This document shows positions 8,754 to 18,005 of a stretch of DNA of 64,000 nucleotides, in pieces. Positions within the stretch are counted from its first letter, which is position 1, and each line of letters opens with the position of its first letter. The notes below the pieces were generated by a model, which worked only from the letters and a program-made list of their open reading frames with translations, searched no databases and was not told the DNA's origin. This DNA is from Pirellula staleyi DSM 6068 (lineage in GTDB: Bacteria > Planctomycetota > Planctomycetia > Pirellulales > Pirellulaceae), in NCBI RefSeq assembly GCF_000025185.1, contig NC_013720.1, positions 186,001 through 250,000 on the forward strand, read 5' to 3'. The translations under genes and the position numbers were made by a program.

Positions 8754-10022
8754 TTACCCGTCGAGCAACCGTTCGCCACGGATCAGATCGGCCGGGGTTT
8801 GACGTTCACGCACCAGATGCGCGGTGCCATTCTTGATCAGCACTTCCGCTGCGAGCGGTTTGCTGTTGTAGTTCGACGCCATCACAAAACCGTAAGCGCC
8901 AGCTCGTTCGAGAACGAGATACTCGCCGATCCGAGCCGACGGAAGGGAACGCTTGCAAACGTAGCCCCCTTCCTCCTGCGTGAAGATGTCGCCTGATTCA
9001 CACAGCGGACCACCCACCACCACATCGCGATCGGCGCGTTCGCCTGCATCGAGAGGGACAATCGACATCGGGTGATACGAGCCGTAGAGGATCGGCCGCG
9101 CGAGGTTATTAAAGCCCGCATCGAGCAGATAGAAGGTGTTGTTGCCCATCTGCTTGATCGCACGAATCTCAGAGACGAGATAGCCACTCTCGGCTACCAA
9201 GTAACGCCCCGGCTCGATCTCGAGCGAAATCTTGTGTCCCAGGGCTGCTTCGAGACGTTTGCGCGAAGCATCCCACAGTTCAAAATACTGATCGAGGTCG
9301 ACGTAGGTCTGCTTGTCGTTGTAAGGAATCGGCAAACCACCACCGGCGCTGATCGTGGTGATGCTGCGACCCACTTCCAGCACGACGCGTTCCATCGCCG
9401 AACAAACTTGCGACAGATGTTCGAGGTCGGTGCCACTGCCGATGTGCATGTGGATGCCGCTGATCATCAGCCCATGGCGGTCGGCCTTCTGCAGGCAGTC
9501 GGTCAGCTGCTCGTGCCAAATGCCATGCTTGCTCTGCTCGCCACCGGTGTTGGTCTTTTGGCTATGCCCATGTCCAAAGCCTGGATTGATACGAAGCGTG
9601 ACATGCGCGCCGGGCTTCACTGCGCCGAGTTGGTCGAGCATGTCGGGCGAACCGCAGTTCACCGGAATATCGAGTTTCACCACCGTGGCGAGCGCGTCGC
9701 GATCGAAAATATCGGCGGTGTACACAATCTCGTGATTCTTGCTTCCCGGCTTATAGCCAGCCGCCATCGCGCGGTGAATCTCGCCGGTGCTCACCGCATC
9801 GACCACCACACCTTTTTTGCGCATCAGATCGAGGATGGCGATGTTCGAACACGCTTTTTGGGCGTAGCGAATGACGTCGAACTTGGCCAGGTCGTCGATC
9901 CGCTCTTCGATGATCGCAGCGTCGTAAACGTAGGTCGGTGTGCCATAGTCGCGCGCGATGTCGGCGACACTCACACCGGCGATTTCGTGACGGATGGTAG
10001 AAAAAGTAGGTGTGGCGGGCAT
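8754..10022 (-). CDS. lysA: Diaminopimelate decarboxylase
   Basis: The pyridoxal-phosphate enzyme for the last step of lysine synthesis, converting meso-diaminopimelate to L-lysine and CO2. The 422 residues show the fold III barrel with the PLP lysine K56 in YAQKACSN, HMHIGSGTD, the glycine-rich SAGGGLPIPY phosphate loop, EPGRYLVAE, and GPLCESGD with the catalytic cysteine from the partner subunit. DAGFNNLARP precedes the substrate-binding tyrosine segment. It is the last gene of a minus-strand group after metG and a hydrolase, 111 bases from the latter, and ends convergently with the DUF707-like gene, 27 bases away. Confidence 0.95.
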   Translation of the reverse strand: MPATPTFSTIRHEIAGVSVADIARDYGTPTYVYDAAIIEERIDDLAKFDVIRYAQKACSNIAILDLMRKKGVVVDAVSTGEIHRAMAAGYKPGSKNHEIVYTADIFDRDALATVVKLDIPVNCGSPDMLDQLGAVKPGAHVTLRINPGFGHGHSQKTNTGGEQSKHGIWHEQLTDCLQKADRHGLMISGIHMHIGSGTDLEHLSQVCSAMERVVLEVGRSITTISAGGGLPIPYNDKQTYVDLDQYFELWDASRKRLEAALGHKISLEIEPGRYLVAESGYLVSEIRAIKQMGNNTFYLLDAGFNNLARPILYGSYHPMSIVPLDAGERADRDVVVGGPLCESGDIFTQEEGGYVCKRSLPSARIGEYLVLERAGAYGFVMASNYNSKPLAAEVLIKNGTAHLVRERQTPADLIRGERLLDG

Positions 10023-10133
10023 AGCGGCGGGCGACCTATGGAGAAAGTAAAGGCGTGGCGTTATGGAAAGAAAACTTGTGTGACAAATTGGATGGTGGAT
10101 CGCGCTGCGTGCGGAACAATCGAAGGCAACTTG

Positions 10134-10907
10134 CTAGAACCCGAGCGACGCGGCACGTAGCCAGCGGAGTTGTTCAAAATACTGCTGCTGCTCGCGCTCG
10201 TCGAGCGGGGACGCGTGGTCGGCCTCGGCCAGCAGCAACTGCTGCTGCGGACCGGCGTAGGCATCGGTAATCAGCCGTTGATATTTGGGGGGGACGACCC
10301 GATCCTTCTGCGACAGGACAAACACAGCCGGCACCTTGGTTCGCGCAGCTTGCGCCACGCTGTCGAGTTCGGCCGGCACGTAGCGAGCCACCCCGAGATG
10401 CGCAAGCCCCAGTGAAACGAGCCCATACTGGCCATTAATGAGTGGTCGCAGCGGCGGCGGATTTCGCAAAATACAGCCGACAATTTGCCGGTAGCGGCTG
10501 GCGACATGCAGCGCCGTGGCGGTTCCTAAACTGTTGCCGGTGACGATGATCGGCGCGCCGCGAGCCTCGTCGATCAAAGCCTCGCACACCGCGCGAATGG
10601 CAGCGGCCAGCGATACGAGCGTCGCCCGTCCGCCACTCCCACCATAGCCGGGTGGATTCACCGCCCAGGTTTCCCCGGCCAGATCGCTCCAGGCATCGAG
10701 CGGATGGGGCCCGGCCCGTTCAGCGCGGCCACCAGTTCCACCGAGCTTCAGGACGTACAGCTGCGGCGCGCGATCGGTGTGAAATCGCTCGGTAAAGACC
10801 TCGACCGTAGCCCCCTCGAACGGAACCTCGCGACGGATCTTCGCCCCAAAGTCGATTTTGTCCCGACTCGGACAAAGCACCAAACGATCAGCCAGCCACT
10901 GAGGCAA
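10134..10907 (-). CDS. Alpha/beta-hydrolase fold protein
   Basis: A 257-residue alpha/beta hydrolase. The nucleophile elbow GNSLG places S126; D202 in SQKDRVV and H231 in EADHASPL complete a likely catalytic triad. LGGTGG (55-60) may form the oxyanion loop and NPPGYGGSGGR follows at 84-94. The family includes esterases, lipases and thioesterases; the substrate cannot be told. No signal peptide is seen, so it is probably cytoplasmic. It sits between metG and lysA on the same strand, with a 181-base gap to metG that holds a perfect inverted repeat. Confidence 0.8.
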   Translation of the reverse strand: MPQWLADRLVLCPSRDKIDFGAKIRREVPFEGATVEVFTERFHTDRAPQLYVLKLGGTGGRAERAGPHPLDAWSDLAGETWAVNPPGYGGSGGRATLVSLAAAIRAVCEALIDEARGAPIIVTGNSLGTATALHVASRYRQIVGCILRNPPPLRPLINGQYGLVSLGLAHLGVARYVPAELDSVAQAARTKVPAVFVLSQKDRVVPPKYQRLITDAYAGPQQQLLLAEADHASPLDEREQQQYFEQLRWLRAASLGF

Positions 10908-10934
10908 ATCGAAAACTCCGAACTGATTTCATCT

Positions 10935-11066
10935 GGGTGTCTACTAGCTGGCTTGTCCAGCAGTGAACCGTGCAACGGGCCGTCGACTTGAAGGAAACGG
11001 AACGATCCTGAGTGGCAGTGTCATCGGAAGATTCTTACTGCTGGACAAGCCAGCTAGTAGACACCC
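10935..11066. repeat. 30-bp perfect inverted repeats enclosing 72 bases
   Basis: The 30 bases at 10935-10964 are the exact reverse complement of 11037-11066. Each arm itself contains a small hairpin, GCTGG-CTTGT-CCAGC. The 132-base unit lies between the minus-strand hydrolase and metG and encodes no protein. It could be a miniature non-autonomous mobile element or a processed/terminating RNA structure; no flanking target duplication was identified by eye. Confidence 0.7.
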
Positions 11067-11088
11067 CGCAATACTCCTTGAACGCCAA

Positions 11089-13179
11089 CTAATGCACGCG
11101 CATGCCGGGGACAGCGCCGCTGTCGGCATCGAGCAGGTAGACCTCGACACCACCTGGACCGCAAGCGGTGACCATCCCTTCGCTCAGCCCGAACTTCATC
11201 TGCCGAGGCTGAAGATTGGCAACCATCACCACCAATCGGCCGACGATCTCCTCGGGCTTATACGCCGCCTTGATTCCCGCGAACACCTGCCGCTTCACAT
11301 CGCCGCCGAGGCCGAGTGTCAGCTTCAAAAGCTTCTTCGCTTCTGGAACCGATTCAGCCGACAAAACGCGCGCGACGCGGAGGTCGACCTTGGTGAAATC
11401 GTCGATCGAAATCAGCTCGGTCAGCAGCGGCTCGGCTTCGAGCGCTGCGGTCGAGTCGACCACTGGGCCTGCTGGCACATCGCCCGCTGATGTTGGGGTC
11501 GCAGCGGCGCCCTCCGCTGGTGCGGCGGCAGTCGTGATCGGATCGGGCACCTTACTCTCTTCAACCATGGCGGCAATATCCTTCGGATCAATGCGTTTCA
11601 TCATGTGACTGTACGGGCCAACCGGAGTCCCCAGCAGCGGCGTTTGCGACTGGTCCCAGCTGACGATTTTGTCATTCAGCAGCACTCCCGCTTCGGCTGC
11701 GAGTTTCGGCAGCACCGGCGCGAGATACACGGCAATTTGGCGGAACAAATTGAGCCCCACCGAGCAAATGTCTTGCAGCTGCTGGGCTGCTGCAGGATCT
11801 TTGGCGAGCTTCCACGGTGCTCGTTCTTCGATGAACGGATTTGCCCGATCGGCCAGCTCCATGATGAGGCGCATCGCCCGGGCGTAGTCGCAATGTTGAT
11901 AGGCGTCGGCGATCTCTTTTCCAGCGAGCGCCGCCCGATCAAACAGTCCGCCATCGTCGGGATACACGGCGGATAGTCCGCTCGTTTGCACGAACTTGCT
12001 AGTCCGGCTCGCGAGGTTCACCACCTTGCCCACCAGGTCGCTATTGATCTTTGCCGTGAACTCGTCGACGTTCAGATCGAGGTCGTCGAGGCGCGGTCCG
12101 AGCTTGCTGGCATAGAAGTAGCGCAGTGCTGCAGGATCGAGATGCTTGAGGAACGTTTCGGCTTTAACGAACGTCCCTTTGCTCTTGCTCATCTTCTCGC
12201 CATCGACGGTCAAAAAGCCGTGGATGTGCACCTTCGTCGGCAAATTCAGCTCGGCGCTTTTCAGCATGCCGGGCCAAAAGAGGGTATGGAAATAGGTGAT
12301 GTCTTTGCCGATGAAATGATGAATCTCGGTCTCGGGATTCTTCCACCAGGTGTCGAGCTCTTCGCCGTTGCGCTTGCACCACTCGAGCGTGCTGGCGATG
12401 TAGCCAATCGGCGCATCGAACCAGACGTACCAATAGTTCCCCGGGCTGTCGGGAATCTCGAAACCAAAGTACGGCGCAGGTCGCGAGACATCCCAGTCGC
12501 GCAGCTCTTCGCCGAGGAAGTGACCCTTCAAATAGTTGGCCACTTCGTCCTGCAGATGCTTGCCGTTTTGCGTCCACTCGTTCAAAAAGCCGTGCAACTT
12601 TTCGAGCTGCACGAACAAATGCGGCGCCGAGCGCACTTCGGGTGTAGCACCACTGAGGGTACTCTTGGGATTCACCAGTTCAGCGGGCGTATAGGTGCTG
12701 CCGCACTTGTCGCAGTTGTCGCCATACTGATCCGGAGAGCCGCATTTGGGGCAATTGCCCTTCACGAAACGATCGGCCAGGAACGTCCCGGCGACCGGAT
12801 CGAACAGCTGACTGACATCTTTCTCGACAATCAGCCCCTTCTCGCGCAAGCTCCCCCAGATCTGATGACACAGCAAGCGATTCTCTGGCGAGTTCGTGCT
12901 GCCGTAGTTGTCAAACTCGATCTGAAAGCCAGCGAAGTCGCGCTGATGGGCGGCGCTCATCTCGGCGATCAGCGCCTCTTCGGTCCGCCCTTCCGCCTTC
13001 GCGCGAATCATGATCGCGGTGCCGTGCGTATCATCCGCGCAGAGGAAGATGCAGCGCTCGCCACGCAGCTTTTGAAATCGGACCCAGATATCGGTCTGGA
13101 TGTACTCCACGAGGTGGCCGATATGGATCGGTCCGTTGGCATACGGCAGGGCCGCCGTCACCAGAATCCGTTTGGTCAT
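11089..13179 (-). CDS. metG: Methionyl-tRNA synthetase
   Basis: Charges tRNA-Met with methionine. The 696 residues contain the class I signatures HIGH (19-22) and KMSKS (329-333), and the zinc knuckle CPKCG...CDKCG of the four-cysteine type in the connective peptide. An Ala/Pro-rich linker (about 560-585) joins a C-terminal tRNA-binding EMAP/Trbp111-like OB-fold ([14 protein letters not shown] onwards), a common arrangement in dimeric bacterial enzymes. It is first in a minus-strand group with the hydrolase and lysA and is divergent from mqnA. The ATG at 13179 gives the usual N-terminus directly before the first beta-strand. Confidence 0.96.
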   Translation of the reverse strand: MTKRILVTAALPYANGPIHIGHLVEYIQTDIWVRFQKLRGERCIFLCADDTHGTAIMIRAKAEGRTEEALIAEMSAAHQRDFAGFQIEFDNYGSTNSPENRLLCHQIWGSLREKGLIVEKDVSQLFDPVAGTFLADRFVKGNCPKCGSPDQYGDNCDKCGSTYTPAELVNPKSTLSGATPEVRSAPHLFVQLEKLHGFLNEWTQNGKHLQDEVANYLKGHFLGEELRDWDVSRPAPYFGFEIPDSPGNYWYVWFDAPIGYIASTLEWCKRNGEELDTWWKNPETEIHHFIGKDITYFHTLFWPGMLKSAELNLPTKVHIHGFLTVDGEKMSKSKGTFVKAETFLKHLDPAALRYFYASKLGPRLDDLDLNVDEFTAKINSDLVGKVVNLASRTSKFVQTSGLSAVYPDDGGLFDRAALAGKEIADAYQHCDYARAMRLIMELADRANPFIEERAPWKLAKDPAAAQQLQDICSVGLNLFRQIAVYLAPVLPKLAAEAGVLLNDKIVSWDQSQTPLLGTPVGPYSHMMKRIDPKDIAAMVEESKVPDPITTAAAPAEGAAATPTSAGDVPAGPVVDSTAALEAEPLLTELISIDDFTKVDLRVARVLSAESVPEAKKLLKLTLGLGGDVKRQVFAGIKAAYKPEEIVGRLVVMVANLQPRQMKFGLSEGMVTACGPGGVEVYLLDADSGAVPGMRVH

Positions 13180-13525
13180 GGCTACTCACAAAATGGCATC
13201 CGCGCGACGAGAAGTTCATCGCGCGACAGGGTTTAGAAGTTTCGATGGGCATTGTATCGCGATGCCGCGCAGGCCGGGAGTCATCGGGCTGCCGGCAGGC
13301 GAATCGCGACAGCGTGGATGTTGCCGCTGAACGTTTTTCGCGGTTAGTATCGTGCGGTGATGGCGAGCTTGGCTCGACTGGCGCGAGGGCGTAGAATCTG
13401 GGGGAGTTAAAGAGCCCCAGTGAAACGCATCAGCGGGCGAGCTTTGACTCCCAAGCAGAGTCCTCGCTGTTGCTGCAACCTGTTTTGCTGTTTCATGTTA
13501 CACACTATTTTCCAGGCCACTAACC
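13180..13525. other. Divergent intergenic region, metG / mqnA
   Basis: A 346-base gap between divergently transcribed genes with no credible small gene. It holds a candidate promoter toward mqnA (13369-13397); nothing else was recognised. Confidence 0.5.
13369..13397 (+). promoter_or_regulatory. Candidate sigma70-like promoter for mqnA
   Basis: TTGGCT (13369-13374) and TAGAAT (13392-13397) are 17 bases apart, about 130 bases ahead of the mqnA start. Spacing and hexamers fit a housekeeping promoter; not tested otherwise. Confidence 0.45.
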
Positions 13526-14323
13526 ATGCGAATCGGCGCGGTATCGTACCTCAATACGAAGCCCCTGATCGAAGGACTCGCCGAACGGCGGAGCGACATC
13601 GACCTGATCGTCGACCTCCCCAGCCGACTGGCTGATCGCTTGGCCCGCGGTGAGCTCGATGTGGCTCTGATTCCGTCGATCGAGTTTTTCCAAAACCCTA
13701 GCTACCAAATCATTTCCGACGCCTGCATCGGCTGTCGCGGGCCGGTGATGAGCGTCAAAGTCCTCTTTCGCCGCCCCCCCGCTGAGGTCAAGACACTCGC
13801 CCTCGACGAAGGCTCGCGCACGAGCGCCGCTTTGTCCCGAATCTTGCTCGCCGAGCGGTTCGACGTCCGCCCACGGCTCGAGCCCCTGCCGATTGGCAGC
13901 GGAGCCGCCGACACCAAGGCTGATGCAGTCCTGCTGATCGGCGACCGCGCCATGCACCCGGTCGGCGAGACGTTCGTGGAAGAATGGGATCTAGGCGACG
14001 TTTGGTGCCGCTGGTCGGAGCTGTCGTTCGTCTTCGCGATGTGGGTCGCCCGCCCGGGCGTCGATCTCACCGGCGTCGACACCCTGCTCAGCGAAGCCCG
14101 CGACCGGGGCGTGGCCAAGCTCGAAGAGATTGCCCACCGCGAGTACGAGCGCAAAGGAATCACCTATGAGACCTGCCTCACTTACCTAAGAGATAATTTG
14201 TACTTCTATTTAGGAAAGCGCGAGCTGGCTGGCTTGAATTTATACTACCAACATGCCGCCGCCATGGGTCTCGCCCCTCAAGGTTTAGTATTACCCCAAG
14301 AACCTTTAATCTCACGACGATAG
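13526..14323 (+). CDS. mqnA: Chorismate dehydratase (futalosine menaquinone pathway)
   Basis: MqnA removes water from chorismate to give 3-enolpyruvylbenzoate, the first committed step of menaquinone synthesis by the futalosine route. The 265-residue protein has the periplasmic-binding-protein-like fold of the family: N-terminal RIGAVSYLNTKPL, then DLPSRLADRL, LIPSIEF and LDEGSRTSAAL, all of which line the chorismate site in known members. The ATG at 13526 places the conserved RIGAVSYLN right at the N-terminus. mqnC follows after a 285-base spacer full of palindromes; mqnB, mqnD and mqnE are not in the window. The stop at 14323 is followed closely by the first palindrome. Confidence 0.92.
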   Translation: MRIGAVSYLNTKPLIEGLAERRSDIDLIVDLPSRLADRLARGELDVALIPSIEFFQNPSYQIISDACIGCRGPVMSVKVLFRRPPAEVKTLALDEGSRTSAALSRILLAERFDVRPRLEPLPIGSGAADTKADAVLLIGDRAMHPVGETFVEEWDLGDVWCRWSELSFVFAMWVARPGVDLTGVDTLLSEARDRGVAKLEEIAHREYERKGITYETCLTYLRDNLYFYLGKRELAGLNLYYQHAAAMGLAPQGLVLPQEPLISRR

Positions 14324-14338
14324 TAGATGCCGTTTTTG

Positions 14339-14571
14339 GTAGGTCAGGTACTCCGTACCTGACAACACTACAAATCAACGTTCACTGGCCCTTTTGGCAG
14401 GTCAGGCTCCCGTCTGACATAACCCGCCTAAACATTTTAATAATCATCGGCAGGCGGGAGCCTGCCCTGCGATGTGACAACCTCCAGCGCACCATTTGCA
14501 ATTCTGTCAGGTACGGAGTACCTGACCTACAACCATACGACACATGCAAAATCGGCAGGCACTTGCCTGCC
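14339..14571. repeat. Array of short palindromes between mqnA and mqnC
   Basis: Five palindromic units lie within 233 bases. The 26 bases at 14339-14364 are the exact reverse complement of 14505-14530, and each copy also folds on itself (GTCAGGTA...TACCTGAC). GTCAG...CTGAC lies at 14401-14418, GGCAGGC...GCCTGCC at 14449-14466, and GGCAGGCA-CT-TGCCTGCC at 14554-14571. AGGCTCCCG (14404-14412) also pairs with CGGGAGCCT (14455-14463). This resembles a REP/BIME-type cluster. It carries no coding potential. Confidence 0.8.
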
Positions 14572-14608
14572 CTACAAGACTACAAGACTACAAGATAAGA
14601 TCGATCCC

Positions 14609-15757
14609 ATGACTTGCACGACCCAAGAGCGACGAATTCTCGACAAAGCGATTGCGGGCGAACGTCTTTCGTACGACGATGGTCTCGCGCTCATGTCGTG
14701 TCACGATCTGACAGCGCTTGGAGCTGCAGCTGATGCAGTGACTCGCCGCCTGCATCCCGAACCGATTCGCACTTATAATATCGACCGCAATATCAACTAC
14801 ACGAACATTTGCACGGCGGTGTGCGACTTCTGCGCGTTCTATCGTAAGCCCAAGTCGCCCGAAGGCTATGTGCTTGAACGTCAAGATTTGCTTAAAAAAG
14901 TCGAGGAAACGGTCGCTTTGGGTGGCGATCAGATTTTGATGCAAGGTGGTCTGCATCCCGACTATAAGCTGGAGTGGTACGAGGAATTGCTGGGGGATAT
15001 CAAGCGAGCTTTTCCGCAAGTGAATATCCACGGCTTCAGCCCACCCGAGCTCCACGCGTTTACCAAAATCAATAAGCTACCGATCAAGACCGTGCTTGAG
15101 CGCCTCAAAGCAGCTGGCCTAGGGAGCATTCCGGGTGGTGGCGCGGAGATTCTGGTCGATCGAGTGCGTAAAGAGATCACGCGCGGGAAGGTGCTGACCG
15201 ATGACTGGCTGAACGTGATGCGTGTATGGCATGAGCTGGGTGGTCGGAGTAGTGTGACGATGATGTTTGGCCATGTTGAGACACTAGCCGAGCGTGTTGA
15301 ACACCTGGAGCGTGTGCGTCAGGCACAAGATGAAACGGGTGGTTATACGGCGTTTATCTGCTGGACGTTTCAGCCTGATCATACTGATCTTAAACATATT
15401 TCCCCGGCTGGTTCGTTTGAGTATCTCAAAACCCAGGCAGTGAGTCGGCTGTATTTAGATAATATTTCCAGCATTCAAAGCAGCTGGGTAACGCAAGGTT
15501 TGAAGATTGGTCAGCTGGCGCTCCTGTTTGGCGCGAACGACATGGGAAGCTTGATGATCGAAGAGAACGTGGTGGCGGAAGCTGGCACGGTGCACTACTT
15601 AACGCTCGATCAGATGCGTGGCGCGATTAGCGAACTCGGATTTACGCCCCGTCAGCGTAACGTGCACTATCAGCTGATGGACCCGGCCGTGGAGCAGCGT
15701 GCTGTCGAGGCAAATCGTCAGCTGAAGGTTGGTCCCCTGCTGCAGTTAGCGACGTAG
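14609..15757 (+). CDS. mqnC: Cyclic dehypoxanthinyl futalosine synthase (radical SAM)
   Basis: MqnC cyclises dehypoxanthinyl futalosine in menaquinone synthesis using a 5'-deoxyadenosyl radical. The ATG at 14609 gives 382 residues; an upstream in-frame start at 14474 would run through the palindrome array and is unlikely. The iron-sulphur site is C68-x3-C72-x2-C75 in NICTAVCDFC. GSIPGGGAEIL, SVTMMFGH and GANDMGSLMIEENVV are typical of MqnC, separating it from the related MqnE aminofutalosine synthase. It follows mqnA on the same strand and serves the same pathway. A heptamer-repeat region begins 15 bases after the stop. Confidence 0.92.
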   Translation: MTCTTQERRILDKAIAGERLSYDDGLALMSCHDLTALGAAADAVTRRLHPEPIRTYNIDRNINYTNICTAVCDFCAFYRKPKSPEGYVLERQDLLKKVEETVALGGDQILMQGGLHPDYKLEWYEELLGDIKRAFPQVNIHGFSPPELHAFTKINKLPIKTVLERLKAAGLGSIPGGGAEILVDRVRKEITRGKVLTDDWLNVMRVWHELGGRSSVTMMFGHVETLAERVEHLERVRQAQDETGGYTAFICWTFQPDHTDLKHISPAGSFEYLKTQAVSRLYLDNISSIQSSWVTQGLKIGQLALLFGANDMGSLMIEENVVAEAGTVHYLTLDQMRGAISELGFTPRQRNVHYQLMDPAVEQRAVEANRQLKVGPLLQLAT

Positions 15758-15771
15758 CGGGAGGAAGGGGC

Positions 15772-15799
15772 CAGGGAGCAGGGGTCAGGGGTCAGCGAC
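15772..15799 (+). repeat. G-rich heptamer repeat
   Basis: CAGGGAG, CAGGGGT, CAGGGGT and CAGCGAC follow each other with a 7-base period right after the mqnC stop. A C-rich heptamer tract lies 70 bases downstream in the opposite sense. Rest of the 271-base gap: no gene. Confidence 0.65.
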
Positions 15800-15868
15800 T
15801 TTCTACTTTCCCGCTACTCTTCTCAAGAGCCATCTCCTGTCCCCAACTCACTTTGCCATTACTGCCTC

Positions 15869-15910
15869 GTCCAATCTCTGGCCTCTGGTCCCTAACCTCC
15901 GGCCCCTCAC
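15869..15910 (-). repeat. C-rich heptamer repeat
   Basis: A degenerate 7-base period: CTCTGGC, CTCTGGT, CCCTAAC, CTCCGGC, CCCTCAC. It is roughly the reverse complement of the G-rich tract at 15772-15799, so the two could form the arms of an imperfect inverted repeat. Confidence 0.5.
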
Positions 15911-16028
15911 TGGCATTTCTCTGCCCGGCGGGTGTAACATTTCCCACGGCAGTGCGCTGAGCCTCTTGCCGCGATTCGTTTCGCGCAAGCATTTTTCAGG
16001 TCAGTTCCTGCTGCCGGAGGCCACGCTC

Positions 16029-17438
16029 GTGCTACGTACTCTTTTCGGTGTCGTGTTTGGTATCACTGCCCTGCTCTGGGCGACCTCGAGCGCGATCGCT
16101 GCTGATCCTGCGCCGATCAGCGGATCGATCACCCTGGCGGGCAAAACGTTCCGCATGACCCACGCGCTGGCGTACCAGTGCAAAGATGGGAGCGATCGCG
16201 ACATCATTGCGATCCTCGCTACCAACTCGCCACTCGATCCCCAACTGGTGCTCGATAGCCTGAAAGAAAACGACAATCGCGATAGCGACTTGGACATTCG
16301 CGGCACCTATTTGCGGATGCATTTCGATACCAAGGGGAAGCTCCAGTCGCTGCATACAGCGACCAACAACACCACGATCTTCAATCAGGGCAAAGGCTCG
16401 ACCACGACGTTTGAGATCAAGGGAAAATCGGTGGTCGGGTCGGTCGATTTGCCCCTGACCGACGACGATACGTTTGCCCGCGCAGTGAAGGTGAGCTTCA
16501 ACCTGCCGATCATCAATCACAAGGAAGCGGGACCGATCGAGATCAAGTACGACGAGCTTCGCGACCTCGGTGTGATCGGCAAATATCACGGCCAAGGAAA
16601 GCATATTCGGACTGCGTTTGTGAGTGCCCGCGAGATCGAAGATTTTAGTGACAAGCCTGCGATTCAGATCATCATCACTGAGAAAGATCACTCGAAGGCG
16701 AAGAACCCCGCGCTGATCGGCATCTCGGATGAGTACGGCGCGTCGCTGATTATCTCCTGCTTTCTCAATGGCGATATTTTCGGCTGCGAGGTCTCGCATC
16801 CCCGGCACGAGAAGCGTCCGTTCAGTTCGGTCGGAAGCATTTCGATGACCGAGTTTCAGATTCACGGCGGTCAGGTACAAGGTCGTCTGCAAACCGATGG
16901 CGAAGTCGAAACGTTCGATCAAACGTGGGAAGTCGATCTCGTGTTCGCTGCAAAATTTGCGGGACATTCGAAGGCTCCGAAGCCCGCTGCGCAAGTGACA
17001 ACGACCAAACCCCAAGAGAGCGACGACGACAGCGACGATGCTCCTGAAAAGGAAATGAAGCCGACGATCAAGTTGCCACCGGGAGTGAAATTGCCCGGGG
17101 GGATCAAGATTCCTGGCATCGCCGAAGAAGATGAAAAACCTGCCGGGGACAAATTGGCGGCCAAGGATCTCGCGGCACCTGCCGGGGCAAAAAACTTTGA
17201 ATACAAAAAGCTCGTCGAGCACATGAGCTACACCGTGGCAGGTGATGCGAAAGTGGTGGCCGGTGAAGTTTCGAAAGCACTCGCCGCTCAAGGCTGGAAG
17301 ACCGACGGCGCTGATCTGGTGACCCCGCAAACGGCAATTCTGAATCGCAAGCGCGGCGAAGCTTCGCTCACCATCTTCGTGAAACCGGAGGGGGACGAGA
17401 GCAAAGTTCAGCTGATCACGGAAGGACTCGCCTGGTAG
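16029..17438 (+). CDS. Secreted hypothetical protein
   Basis: I do not recognise a known domain. The GTG at 16029 is chosen because GGAGG (16016-16020) lies eight bases before it and the resulting N-terminus is a clean signal peptide (MLRTLFGVVFGITALLW..., cut after AIAA); an in-frame TTG at 15966 would put 21 residues before it. The 469-residue product is probably periplasmic or surface-bound. Two beta-rich halves (about 30-160 and 170-310) are followed by a charged linker rich in Asp/Glu and a PPGVKLPGGIKIPG segment, then a C-terminal domain of about 75 residues (FEYKKLVEHMSYTVAGDAK onwards). It stands alone; a 10-bp hairpin after the stop probably ends its message. Confidence 0.75.
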   Translation: MLRTLFGVVFGITALLWATSSAIAADPAPISGSITLAGKTFRMTHALAYQCKDGSDRDIIAILATNSPLDPQLVLDSLKENDNRDSDLDIRGTYLRMHFDTKGKLQSLHTATNNTTIFNQGKGSTTTFEIKGKSVVGSVDLPLTDDDTFARAVKVSFNLPIINHKEAGPIEIKYDELRDLGVIGKYHGQGKHIRTAFVSAREIEDFSDKPAIQIIITEKDHSKAKNPALIGISDEYGASLIISCFLNGDIFGCEVSHPRHEKRPFSSVGSISMTEFQIHGGQVQGRLQTDGEVETFDQTWEVDLVFAAKFAGHSKAPKPAAQVTTTKPQESDDDSDDAPEKEMKPTIKLPPGVKLPGGIKIPGIAEEDEKPAGDKLAAKDLAAPAGAKNFEYKKLVEHMSYTVAGDAKVVAGEVSKALAAQGWKTDGADLVTPQTAILNRKRGEASLTIFVKPEGDESKVQLITEGLAW

Positions 17439-18005
17439 AGGTGAACCTCGAGCCATGGTCCCAAGAGTCTGGCGTGCCATGCTCCTCTCGCGATGAGCAG
17501 GAGGAGCATGCAAAGTTTTGCGCGTGCCTGCGATTCACATGCTTGTCCTGCTGCGTGCTTGCGCACTTAGCGGGCAAGCATGGCACCCAGCACCTGACAC
17601 TCGGCGCTCGGCGATGTCGAGTTCCCGTGGGGCACCCGACCTACGGGCTCGGCGAGATTGCTGGCAGAGACCGGTGGGACCGGCCCTACGCCAAGCGGAC
17701 GAGTGAATACGATCGGAACGCGCGAAAACTTGGGGCTAGCAAAAAAGACGCTCGGCAACAACCAGAACGAATTCTAGTCATTGCCGAGCGATCGCTTGGG
17801 GGCTGCTGGAGTGTTGTGAGATGAGTTTAGGTCGCAGCTTACGCTTGGCCTCAAAAACTTTCGCTTTCGTGGCTAAGGGGTGACTGCTGGGTTCACTTCA
17901 CAAGAGATGAAACGCTGCCGACCGCTGGTTGTTTCGCAAGTTTTCGAAGTTTTTGAGGAATTTCTCAGAAACCCTAAAATGGGTGGTATTTTTCGTGCTT
18001 ACGCA
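17439..18005. other. Gene-free stretch with hairpins
   Basis: 567 bases between convergent genes with no convincing coding frame. Besides the terminator-like hairpin at 17478-17510, CATGCTTG (17538-17545) pairs with CAAGCATG (17575-17582) around an inner GTGC-TTGC-GCAC hairpin. The rest shows nothing recognisable. Confidence 0.5.
17478..17510 (+). terminator. Terminator-like hairpin
   Basis: CATGCTCCTC (17478-17487) and GAGGAGCATG (17501-17510) form a perfect 10-bp stem with a 13-nt loop, 40 bases after the stop of the secreted protein gene. The following CAAAGTTTTG is only weakly T-rich. Confidence 0.45.

Noticed and set aside
14474-14608. Upstream extension of mqnC by 45 residues
   Set aside because: It would translate through the palindrome array; the ATG at 14609 gives the standard MqnC N-terminus.
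17441-17824. Small plus-strand frame of 127 codons after the secreted protein
   Set aside because: Composition is not protein-like, no ribosome binding site, and it contains two strong hairpins.
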